From an uncultured Proteiniphilum sp. (GTDB taxonomy: Bacteria > Bacteroidota > Bacteroidia > Bacteroidales > Dysgonomonadaceae), in the NCBI RefSeq assembly GCF_937873925.1, contig NZ_CALNAT010000059.1:1-5436 (forward strand): 5,436 bases of DNA, written 5' to 3'. Each line of letters begins with the position of its first letter. The first letter of the stretch is position 1. This document shows, piece by piece, positions 1-5,436 of the stretch. Below the pieces are notes generated by a model. The model was not told where the DNA came from, ran no database searches, and saw nothing but the letters and a program-made list of their open reading frames with translations. The position numbers and the translations under genes were made by a program.

Positions 1-854
1 TCCAACATTTTCACTTTTACATTCGGAGTGGCAAAAGCAACCCGGGAGCTATAATTAATCTGGGGTTTTCCACTCTTACCTCGTTTTGTGGTGATTAGCA
101 CAACTCCGTTGGCACCCCGGGAACCATAAATAGCAGTGGCTGAAGCATCTTTCAAAATATCAATACTTTGTATATCATTGGTATTTAAAGAAGCCAATGG
201 GTTATCCTGTGCTCCTCCTGTCCGGCTTCCGGCATCTTGCTGGACAGGTATCCCGTCAATCACAATAAGAGGATCTCCTCCGGCAGTGATAGAAGCAATA
301 CCACGTACACGAATTGCAGCACCGGCACCAGCCATTCCAGAAGTTTGTGTTACCTGCACACCCGCCGCTCTTCCCTGCATTGCTGCATCAAAAGAACTGG
401 TAGGTATCGACATCAGGTCGCTTCCCTCTACCTTGGCGATTGATCCGGTAACATCACGACGGTTTTGCACACCATATCCAACTACAACTACTTCATCAAG
501 AACCTCGATATCTTCCTGTAAAGCAACGTTTATCGTTGTCTGAATACCTACAGTAACTTCAATTGTTTGATATCCGATATAGGAATATACAAGAACAGCA
601 TCTTGTCCGGGGACTACAATCGTATATTTTCCATCACTATCAGTAGTCGTTCCCTGTGTGGTTCCTTTCACCTGAATGGTAATAAAGGGAAGTGTTTCTC
701 CTGTCCCGGCATCTGTCGCCACACCGGTTATACGTATCTGTGCAAATGTTCCCATTGAAATAAGCAACATGCCTATTATTAGAAATGCCTTATTCAATAA
801 ATGTCGTCCACCTCTTCTTCCAGGGGAAGAGAAAATATTCATTTGTCTGTCCAT
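1..854 (-). CDS. SusC-like TonB-dependent outer-membrane receptor, N-terminal part (cut by window edge)
   Basis: This is the start of a SusC/RagA-type receptor, which imports glycans through the outer membrane using TonB energy, normally with a SusD lipoprotein lid. The frame stays open from the ATG at 854 to the left edge, giving 284 codons of a protein usually near 1000 residues. Residues 1-39 form a signal peptide with a long basic n-region (GRRGGRH, 12-18), a hydrophobic core (about 23-37) and a probable cleavage after FA before Q39. Residues 40-113 resemble the carboxypeptidase-regulatory-like (CarboxypepD_reg) domain. A TonB-box-like DEVVVVGYG lies at 120-128. The plug domain follows, with the SusC signature DASATAIYGSRGANG at 236-250 and VVLITTKRG at 251-259. 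No STN domain precedes the CarboxypepD_reg domain, so this is not a transducer-type receptor of the FecA kind. A second in-frame Met at residue 5 (842) is an alternative start; neither has a clear ribosome binding site. The gene begins 21 nt after the GH13 stop, so it is probably co-transcribed. The substrate cannot be read from this fragment; the neighbours suggest alpha-glucan. Confidence 0.95.
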   Translation of the reverse strand, partial: MDRQMNIFSSPGRRGGRHLLNKAFLIIGMLLISMGTFAQIRITGVATDAGTGETLPFITIQVKGTTQGTTTDSDGKYTIVVPGQDAVLVYSYIGYQTIEVTVGIQTTINVALQEDIEVLDEVVVVGYGVQNRRDVTGSIAKVEGSDLMSIPTSSFDAAMQGRAAGVQVTQTSGMAGAGAAIRVRGIASITAGGDPLIVIDGIPVQQDAGSRTGGAQDNPLASLNTNDIQSIDILKDASATAIYGSRGANGVVLITTKRGKSGKPQINYSSRVAFATPNVKVKML

Positions 855-875
855 AATGTAATTGGTATTAAAATG

Positions 876-2729
876 TCAATATAAATCTATGATAAATACA
901 CCTCTTGGAGGAAGTTTTACGGTTTCAGCAACTGAAACGCTTTTCCCGGTTATAATGTCTTTTCCTGCCTGATATTTCCCTATTACTTCGGAGAATCGCG
1001 ACATCGGTAGAAGTTGTTCGTTATCGGTTCCATTGAGCACCACCAGCACCGTCTGTCCATCCTTTATACGCGCATAGACATAACAGCCCGTGCGGTCGGG
1101 AGTGTAATGGATCAGTTTTCCTTCCTTTACAGGAGAGCTCATTTTTCTCCAGTGAAGAATCTTTTGCATATAATCCCAGGCTTCGTTCTGTAATAACGTC
1201 CGTCCTTCTTTTGTAAAGGCATCTACCTCATCATCAGGCCATCCACCTGGAAAATCCTTACGAATATTTCCGTCACCATCCTTTTTTTCTCCATACATCA
1301 ATATTTCTGTCCCATAATATATTTGAGGTATACCCCTTGTGGTTAGAAGAAAGGCAATTGCCTGCTTATATCTTCTTAAATCCTTCTCCTCTTTCTTCAT
1401 GAATCGTCCTAAATCATGATTATCCAAAAAAGTGAGGATATTATCCGGATCTGCAAATAGATAATCCTGGGCGATTACCTCATAGAGTTTGAACAGTCCG
1501 GCTTCCGATCCTTCACGTGAGGAAGACTCATCCGTAAAAGCATCTTTAGCTGTAAATGACAGGTCAAAATCCATGACTGTCTTCAAATGGCTGTTACTGT
1601 TGTTGTTTGGTGAATTTCCCTGCCACCATGCAGATGCAGTAATCCTTGGATACCACGCTTCACCTACAATATTAAAGTCTGGGTACTCATTTTCAACCTC
1701 TTGACACCATCTGGCCATAAAATCATAGTCAGCATAGGGATGTGTATCCTGTCGAATACCATCTATCCTGGCATATTCAATCCACCAAATACTATTTTGT
1801 ATCAGATAGGTAGCAAGATGTCTATTGCGTTGATTCAAATCGGGCATACCTCTGCCAAACCATCCATTTACCAGAATATCCTTCTCTGACTCAGGAGCAT
1901 GAATATCCATCAGAGTCCATTTGTAATGAGTAGTTTGCACAAAATTTCCCTGATTATTCAACCAATCGGAAGCAGGCATATCTTTCATCCACCAATGTGA
2001 ACTGCCGCAATGATTGAAAATCATATCCATAACAACTTTCATCCCTTTTTCATGTGCCTTGTCTACCAATTCACAATATTCTTCATTCGTTCCAAAGCGG
2101 GGATCTACATTAAAAAAATCTGTAATTGCATATCCGTGATATGATCCGCCGGGCATTCTATTCTCCAGTACCGGATTCAACCAGACGGTGGTGAAACCCA
2201 AATCTTCAATATAATCAAGCTTATTGATAATCCCTCGCAGATCACCCCCATGCCGTGAACCAGGACGTTGACGATTAACTTTCACTGTATCCAGATTATC
2301 ATTTTCCGGTATTCCATTCACAAAACGGTCGGGAGTGATCAAATACATCACATCACCGGATGAAAAACCCATAGCACCCGGCCGATTACTCCTCTGCTTG
2401 AGTTCAAACGGTTTGCGGATCGTATTCTTCCCCTCTGTCAGTTCTATCTGCATGATGCCCGGTCGGGTATTATCCCGGAGTTCCAGATAAACAAACAGAT
2501 AGTTTGGATTCTCAACCTGTACAACCTCCTTAATTCTCACTCCATCATAGTCAAGTTGAACCTTGGATTTTGCAATATCCTTTCCATAAAGCATTATCTG
2601 TAATTCAGGGTTTTTCATTCCTGTCCACCAGAATGAGGGCTCCATGCGGCTGACCTCCATCGCTTGCAAACAGAATATCCCCAAATAACACAATACAATT
2701 ATTATATTTAGTTTTCTCATATAATTCAT
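876..2729 (-). CDS. SusA-like periplasmic neopullulanase/cyclomaltodextrinase (GH13)
   Basis: This 617-residue GH13 enzyme is predicted to hydrolyse alpha-1,4 links in maltooligosaccharides, cyclodextrins or pullulan in the periplasm. Residues 1-23 look like a Sec signal peptide (hydrophobic core about 8-20, likely cleavage after QA). Residues about 24-112 fit the N-terminal beta-sandwich of cyclomaltodextrinases (FWWTGMKNPELQIMLYG, 33-49). The (beta/alpha)8 barrel covers about 125-525, and a C-terminal beta domain covers about 535-617. All GH13 conserved regions are present: DMIFNH at 235-240, GIRQDTH at 324-330 with nucleophile D328, GEAW at 356-359 with general acid E357, and FLDNHD at 434-439 with transition-state stabiliser D439. 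MPDLN at 295-299 is typical of the neopullulanase/oligo-1,6-glucosidase side of GH13. As I recall, length and layout match SusA of B. thetaiotaomicron. The exact linkage preference is not decided by the sequence. Met4 (ATG at 2720) is a possible alternative start. The gene lies 43 nt after the oxidoreductase and 21 nt before the SusC-like gene. In the classical sus locus susB separates susA from susC; here it does not. Confidence 0.94.
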   Translation of the reverse strand: MNYMRKLNIIIVLCYLGIFCLQAMEVSRMEPSFWWTGMKNPELQIMLYGKDIAKSKVQLDYDGVRIKEVVQVENPNYLFVYLELRDNTRPGIMQIELTEGKNTIRKPFELKQRSNRPGAMGFSSGDVMYLITPDRFVNGIPENDNLDTVKVNRQRPGSRHGGDLRGIINKLDYIEDLGFTTVWLNPVLENRMPGGSYHGYAITDFFNVDPRFGTNEEYCELVDKAHEKGMKVVMDMIFNHCGSSHWWMKDMPASDWLNNQGNFVQTTHYKWTLMDIHAPESEKDILVNGWFGRGMPDLNQRNRHLATYLIQNSIWWIEYARIDGIRQDTHPYADYDFMARWCQEVENEYPDFNIVGEAWYPRITASAWWQGNSPNNNSNSHLKTVMDFDLSFTAKDAFTDESSSREGSEAGLFKLYEVIAQDYLFADPDNILTFLDNHDLGRFMKKEEKDLRRYKQAIAFLLTTRGIPQIYYGTEILMYGEKKDGDGNIRKDFPGGWPDDEVDAFTKEGRTLLQNEAWDYMQKILHWRKMSSPVKEGKLIHYTPDRTGCYVYARIKDGQTVLVVLNGTDNEQLLPMSRFSEVIGKYQAGKDIITGKSVSVAETVKLPPRGVFIIDLY

Positions 2730-2772
2730 GTTGTATATAAAACCACTTCATTATTTTCCGTATTCCATATCT

Positions 2773-4107
2773 TTATAAAACAGGATATTCCCAGGGAGAT
2801 CGGTAAACCGGCTTCAGATATGTATTTGCTTCCTGATTATCACCAAAAGAACGGGACTTTGGATCATAGACAACCTTGCTATTGGTTCGAAAGGAAATAT
2901 TGGCCGCATGAGCCAGAATAGTAGCAAATACCCCTTTTTCAATGGGACTATTCGTCTCCATGGTTCCCTTTCGTATACATTCACCCCAATTGGTAGCATG
3001 ATCTATAACTCCACGAAATTCAAACGGACCTGCCATCTGATACGGTTGAGCCAACAATTCACCCTCACGACTTTTTACCGGGATTAATTCATATCCGTCG
3101 CGATTACAAACTAACATTCCTTTACTGCCAATCCAGACCACACCCTGATTCCGATTATATAAATGTGCAACCTGTTGAGTCCATTCAATATGAAAATTGT
3201 CATACTGAAAAATTGTGGTTTGTACACTGGGTGTCTCATTGAATGTATCGGGATGCTTATAAGCAGTGGAATAGATCGATTTTGGAAAACTCCTGTTATC
3301 CAGTCCCAATACTGCCAATCCATCAAATGCAGAGTCTATCCAATGTACCCCCCAGTCAGTCTGTTGTCCCCCACCATAATCCCAAAAACCGCGCCAGCCC
3401 CTTACTCTTCCCTGATTATACGGACGTAGGGGAGCAGGACCTAACCACATATCATAATTAAAATCTGAAGGGACTATACTATCAGGTGTTGGTAAACGTG
3501 GATTGGTATTCTGGCAAAGGAAAATATGGACTTTATAAATGTCTCCCAATGCACCCGTAGCCAAGATATCATTTGCTCCACGGAAGTAACGTTGACTGGT
3601 TTGCCATAATCCTGTAGTTACTATCCCCTTATATTTCTTTTGAAAATCCATCATTGTATTACATTCCGCGATAGAGTTGGCAACGGGTTTTTCTACATAA
3701 ATTGCTTTTCCCGCTTTCAATGCCTCACAAAACATATAGGTATGCCAATGATCCGGGGTTCCAATAATTACACCATCAATATCCTTGTTATCCAATACAT
3801 CCCGAAAATCCTTATACAACTTCATATCTGTAGTTTGATCGGGATATCTTTTTCTGAAATCTGCTGCTTGTGTTTCCAACCGTTCCTGGTTTACATCACA
3901 CATTCCAGCACAATGAGCCCAATCATTTTGCAGAATCCCGTTCAAATCGGCACATCCCATTCCCACACCAATAACTGCAATATTCACCCTGTCACTTGGT
4001 GCACTCTTATTAATGGAGGCCATTATTTGTGGTGAGAGGATCGATGCAACCCCAAAAGTCGTTGCTAAAGCTCCCGTACTTTTCAAAAAACTTCTCCGTG
4101 TCGTCAT
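2773..4107 (-). CDS. Tat-exported Gfo/Idh/MocA oxidoreductase, probable glycoside 3-dehydrogenase
   Basis: This 444-residue NAD(P)-dependent oxidoreductase belongs to the exported Gfo/Idh/MocA group common in Bacteroidota. It opens with an exact twin-arginine motif, TRRSFLK (residues 3-9), then a weakly hydrophobic stretch to about residue 30, so it is probably exported already folded with its cofactor. The Rossmann domain begins at 41 (VNIAVIGVGMG), with TPDHWH at 117-122 and the family EKP motif at 139-141 (YVEKPVANS). The C-terminal alpha/beta domain has WLGPAP at 221-226 and a block at 242-258 (WDYGGG...DWGVHWID) where D251 and H255 are candidate active-site residues. Relatives encoded next to DUF1080 genes, such as those of the BT2156-BT2160 locus of B. 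thetaiotaomicron, oxidise glycosides at C3. The adjacent DUF1080 gene 21 nt upstream supports the same role here, acting on a glucoside released by the GH13 enzyme. This is inference; other sugar or inositol dehydrogenase activities remain possible. The glycine loop appears one residue shorter than in relatives I remember. The start at 4107 is the only one that retains the Tat motif. Confidence 0.9.
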   Translation of the reverse strand: MTTRRSFLKSTGALATTFGVASILSPQIMASINKSAPSDRVNIAVIGVGMGCADLNGILQNDWAHCAGMCDVNQERLETQAADFRKRYPDQTTDMKLYKDFRDVLDNKDIDGVIIGTPDHWHTYMFCEALKAGKAIYVEKPVANSIAECNTMMDFQKKYKGIVTTGLWQTSQRYFRGANDILATGALGDIYKVHIFLCQNTNPRLPTPDSIVPSDFNYDMWLGPAPLRPYNQGRVRGWRGFWDYGGGQQTDWGVHWIDSAFDGLAVLGLDNRSFPKSIYSTAYKHPDTFNETPSVQTTIFQYDNFHIEWTQQVAHLYNRNQGVVWIGSKGMLVCNRDGYELIPVKSREGELLAQPYQMAGPFEFRGVIDHATNWGECIRKGTMETNSPIEKGVFATILAHAANISFRTNSKVVYDPKSRSFGDNQEANTYLKPVYRSPWEYPVL

Positions 4108-4128
4108 AATATTAAGATTAATTCTTTA

Positions 4129-4911
4129 TTATAAATTTCGTATCCAGATATTACGGAATGCAACTTCAGTACCGTGATCCTGTAATGTCAAAGGCATTCT
4201 CCCGTGAGGAGTGTAACTTGGCAGACCGGTATAAGGAGTACTACCTTTTAGTATATAATTATTTTGAACCACCACTCCATTCAAAACTACAGTTACCATC
4301 GCCGGAGATTCCAATTCTCCCCCCGTACCAAAACGTGGAGCTCTCCAGTATATATCATATATCTGCCATTCCCCGTTTCTGGTATATGCATTGACCAACG
4401 GTGCACTTTGTTTATATACACTACCTACCATTCCATTTACATATGTAGGATTATTATCCCCATCCAATACCTGTATTTCATAACGGCTCTGAAGCATTAT
4501 ACCACTGTTCCCCCTATCTTGCCCGTTATGAGATCCGGGGGCGGGTGACTTAAATTCAATGTGTAGCTGACAATCTCCAAAATAATCCTTGGTCCGAATG
4601 GTACCTTTTCCCGGTACAACTCTCAACTCTCCATTCCTTACTTCCCATTCAGCAGCTGCTCCCGGATTATTCCTGTTAGCTGATTCCCATTTTGACAGGT
4701 CTGTACCATCAAAAAGAATAATAGCGTCCGAGGGAGGTTTTACGCCTTGCCCAGGAACAACTTTTTCAGGTACGGGATAATACCATTCAGTGCTACGGGG
4801 ATCCCATTGTGGAGGACGATTTTGTACGGTTTGCGGAACTTGTTCCTGCTGAGCTTGCAATGCCATTATACATATAGATAAGGCCAGAATACATTGTGTT
4901 TTTTTTAGCAT
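4129..4911 (-). CDS. DUF1080 protein, 3-keto-disaccharide hydrolase family
   Basis: This 260-residue exported protein has one DUF1080 domain (PF06439), a concanavalin-like beta-sandwich now called 3-keto-disaccharide hydrolase. Residues 1-20 form a Sec signal peptide with lysines at 3-4, a hydrophobic core and likely cleavage after LQA before Q21. No lipobox is clear, so it is probably soluble in the periplasm. Residues 21-60 are a Pro/Gln-rich linker. The domain runs from about 61 to the end, with ILFDGTDLSKW (65-75), a strand at 114-120 (CQLHIEF), GNSGIML (134-140), YEIQVLD (144-150), EWQIYDIYWRAP (181-192), LTLQDHG (241-247) and a closing strand FRNIWIRNL (252-260). In B. thetaiotaomicron and other bacteria, family members cleave 3-keto-glycosides made by a Gfo/Idh/MocA dehydrogenase, and such a gene follows 21 nt downstream. 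I cannot assign catalytic residues with certainty. It is the first gene of the cluster. The start at 4911 is preceded by a purine-rich AGAAAG, at best a weak ribosome binding site. Confidence 0.9.
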   Translation of the reverse strand: MLKKTQCILALSICIMALQAQQEQVPQTVQNRPPQWDPRSTEWYYPVPEKVVPGQGVKPPSDAIILFDGTDLSKWESANRNNPGAAAEWEVRNGELRVVPGKGTIRTKDYFGDCQLHIEFKSPAPGSHNGQDRGNSGIMLQSRYEIQVLDGDNNPTYVNGMVGSVYKQSAPLVNAYTRNGEWQIYDIYWRAPRFGTGGELESPAMVTVVLNGVVVQNNYILKGSTPYTGLPSYTPHGRMPLTLQDHGTEVAFRNIWIRNL

Positions 4912-4962
4912 ACTTTCTATGTATTAAAATTATTGGAAATAGATATCTCGATCGCACAAAAA

Positions 4963-4997
4963 CAAAGATAGGTGCAGTTCGCCCTTATGCCTGCAAA
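4963..4997 (-). promoter_or_regulatory. Likely operon promoter, Bacteroides -7/-33 type
   Basis: On the minus strand, TATCTTTG (4970-4963) is an exact match to the Bacteroides primary-sigma -7 element TAnnTTTG. A TTTG lies upstream at 4997-4994 and could be the -33 element. The 23-nt spacer is slightly long compared with the usual spacing of about 19-21. Transcription would start near 4955, leaving a leader of about 45 nt before the DUF1080 start at 4911. I found no other TAnnTTTG on the minus strand between 4912 and 5436. No operator is recognised, so regulation is unknown. Confidence 0.5.
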
Positions 4998-5114
4998 ATA
5001 TTATATCGTTTTTTTGACATTTTGTATCATTTTTTATTATAATTAAGAAAGTTGAGATGAAATGAAAAGGTGAGAGACGTTAATGCAAAAAAAGCTGCCT
5101 CATCATGAAGTTTA

Positions 5115-5138
5115 CCCCTTAAGCACTTTTGAAAGGGG
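5115..5138. repeat. Short inverted repeat, 6-bp arms
   Basis: CCCCTT at 5115-5120 pairs with AAGGGG at 5133-5138 around a 12-nt loop. It stands out because the surroundings are AT-rich and the stem has four G:C pairs. No T-run follows it on either strand, so it is not a convincing terminator. It lies about 120 nt upstream of the proposed -33 element, so a regulatory role for the operon is possible but unsupported. Confidence 0.35.
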
Positions 5139-5144
5139 ATTTTG

Positions 5145-5202
5145 AAAAAAAACAATTAAGATAAGAAGTGTAATGTAATCAAATCTTTTGCACTTCTATC
5201 TT
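5145..5202 (-). terminator. Imperfect hairpin with trailing T-tract, possible minus-strand terminator
   Basis: The arms 5158-5170 and 5191-5202 pair over 12 bp with one bulged A at 5164. Two or three weaker pairs continue into the roughly 20-nt loop. Read on the minus strand, the stem is followed after 5 nt by eight T's (5152-5145), as in an intrinsic terminator for a minus-strand transcript arriving from beyond the right edge. The stem is AT-rich and the T-tract is offset, so it could instead be a regulatory or chance structure. Confidence 0.3.
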
Positions 5203-5436
5203 GAACTTAGTAGGTCTGTCAAGTTATGTCTGAAACTTTATAATTTGATTGAAAAAGAACGCTTTCTGCGATTAATTCCAAAAGCAGCTGTGAAAGGTTA
5301 CCCGGCAGGAATGTTCAATATACAGCTATTTCGGAAACTTTTTTTAACTGTTTTACCGTTTTAATTCCTATATTTGTGATGCAACAGCCATGAGTGCCTG
5401 AAATGAACATATAAGTGAATAAAAACTGCCGAAAAG

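Larger units (their letters stand above)
4912..5436. other. 525-nt stretch without a recognised gene
   Basis: This AT-rich region lies upstream of the cluster. The left 100 nt hold the leader and proposed promoter, with T-rich runs at about 5009-5036 just behind the -33 element. Two inverted repeats follow at 5115-5138 and 5158-5202. A plus-strand frame is open from 5179 to a TAA at 5362-5364 (61 codons), but it has no credible start or ribosome binding site and I do not recognise its translation. TATATTTG at 5369-5376 matches TAnnTTTG on the plus strand, without a good -33 partner. I see no tRNA, insertion-sequence end, CRISPR repeat or regulator gene. Confidence 0.6.

Noticed and set aside
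11..21. Cysteine residues in the GH13 signal peptide (14 and 20) as a lipoprotein site
   Set aside because: Neither cysteine is preceded by a convincing lipobox, and the QA site after residue 23 fits a normal Sec cleavage like that expected for a soluble periplasmic SusA.
136..861. Plus-strand open frames of 61-135 codons opposite the SusC-like gene
   Set aside because: They are antisense to a frame with clear signal peptide, TonB-box and plug signatures; their translations are low-complexity and match no family.
1489..1889. Plus-strand open frames within the GH13 gene
   Set aside because: They lie opposite the intact catalytic barrel, which carries all GH13 motifs, and have no recognisable protein features.
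2814..4035. Open frames on both strands inside the oxidoreductase gene
   Set aside because: They overlap a full-length Gfo/Idh/MocA frame with Tat, Rossmann and EKP motifs; they are shadows in other frames.
4158..4780. Plus-strand open frames opposite the DUF1080 gene
   Set aside because: The minus-strand DUF1080 frame is complete and well supported; the opposite frames show no domain or start signal.
5115..5144. CCCCTT/AAGGGG hairpin as a transcription terminator
   Set aside because: The stem is only 6 bp and neither strand has a proper T-run directly after it.

Overview
The window looks like Bacteroidota DNA, most likely Bacteroidales (a Bacteroides, Parabacteroides or Dysgonomonas type of organism; the genus cannot be fixed from the sequence). 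The evidence is a SusC-family TonB-dependent receptor, a SusA-like periplasmic GH13 enzyme, AT-rich translation starts without clear Shine-Dalgarno sites, and an exact match to the Bacteroides -7 promoter element (TAnnTTTG) ahead of the first gene.

All recognised genes are on the minus strand and read from right to left as one tight cluster, probably one operon. In order of transcription they are: a DUF1080 protein of the 3-keto-disaccharide hydrolase family (4911-4129), a Tat-exported Gfo/Idh/MocA oxidoreductase (4107-2773), a SusA-like neopullulanase or cyclomaltodextrinase of family GH13 (2729-876), and the first 284 codons of a SusC-like outer-membrane receptor (854 to the left edge, cut by the window). 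The gaps are 21, 43 and 21 nt. To the right, 4912-5436 has no recognisable gene. It holds the likely operon promoter at 4963-4997, a long imperfect hairpin that may be a terminator, a smaller hairpin and a short unassigned open frame.

The probable joint role is uptake and breakdown of an alpha-glucan or related glucoside. SusC (with a SusD presumably beyond the left edge) would import oligosaccharides, and the GH13 enzyme would cut them in the periplasm. The oxidoreductase and DUF1080 protein look like the oxidation and cleavage halves of a 3-keto-glycoside pathway of the kind described in Bacteroides thetaiotaomicron. In the classical starch locus, susB (an alpha-glucosidase) follows susA. 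Here no susB lies between the GH13 gene and susC, and a 3-keto module sits at the front of the operon. That pairing of a hydrolytic with an oxidative route is the most interesting point in the window. The substrate and the coupling are inferences from gene content.
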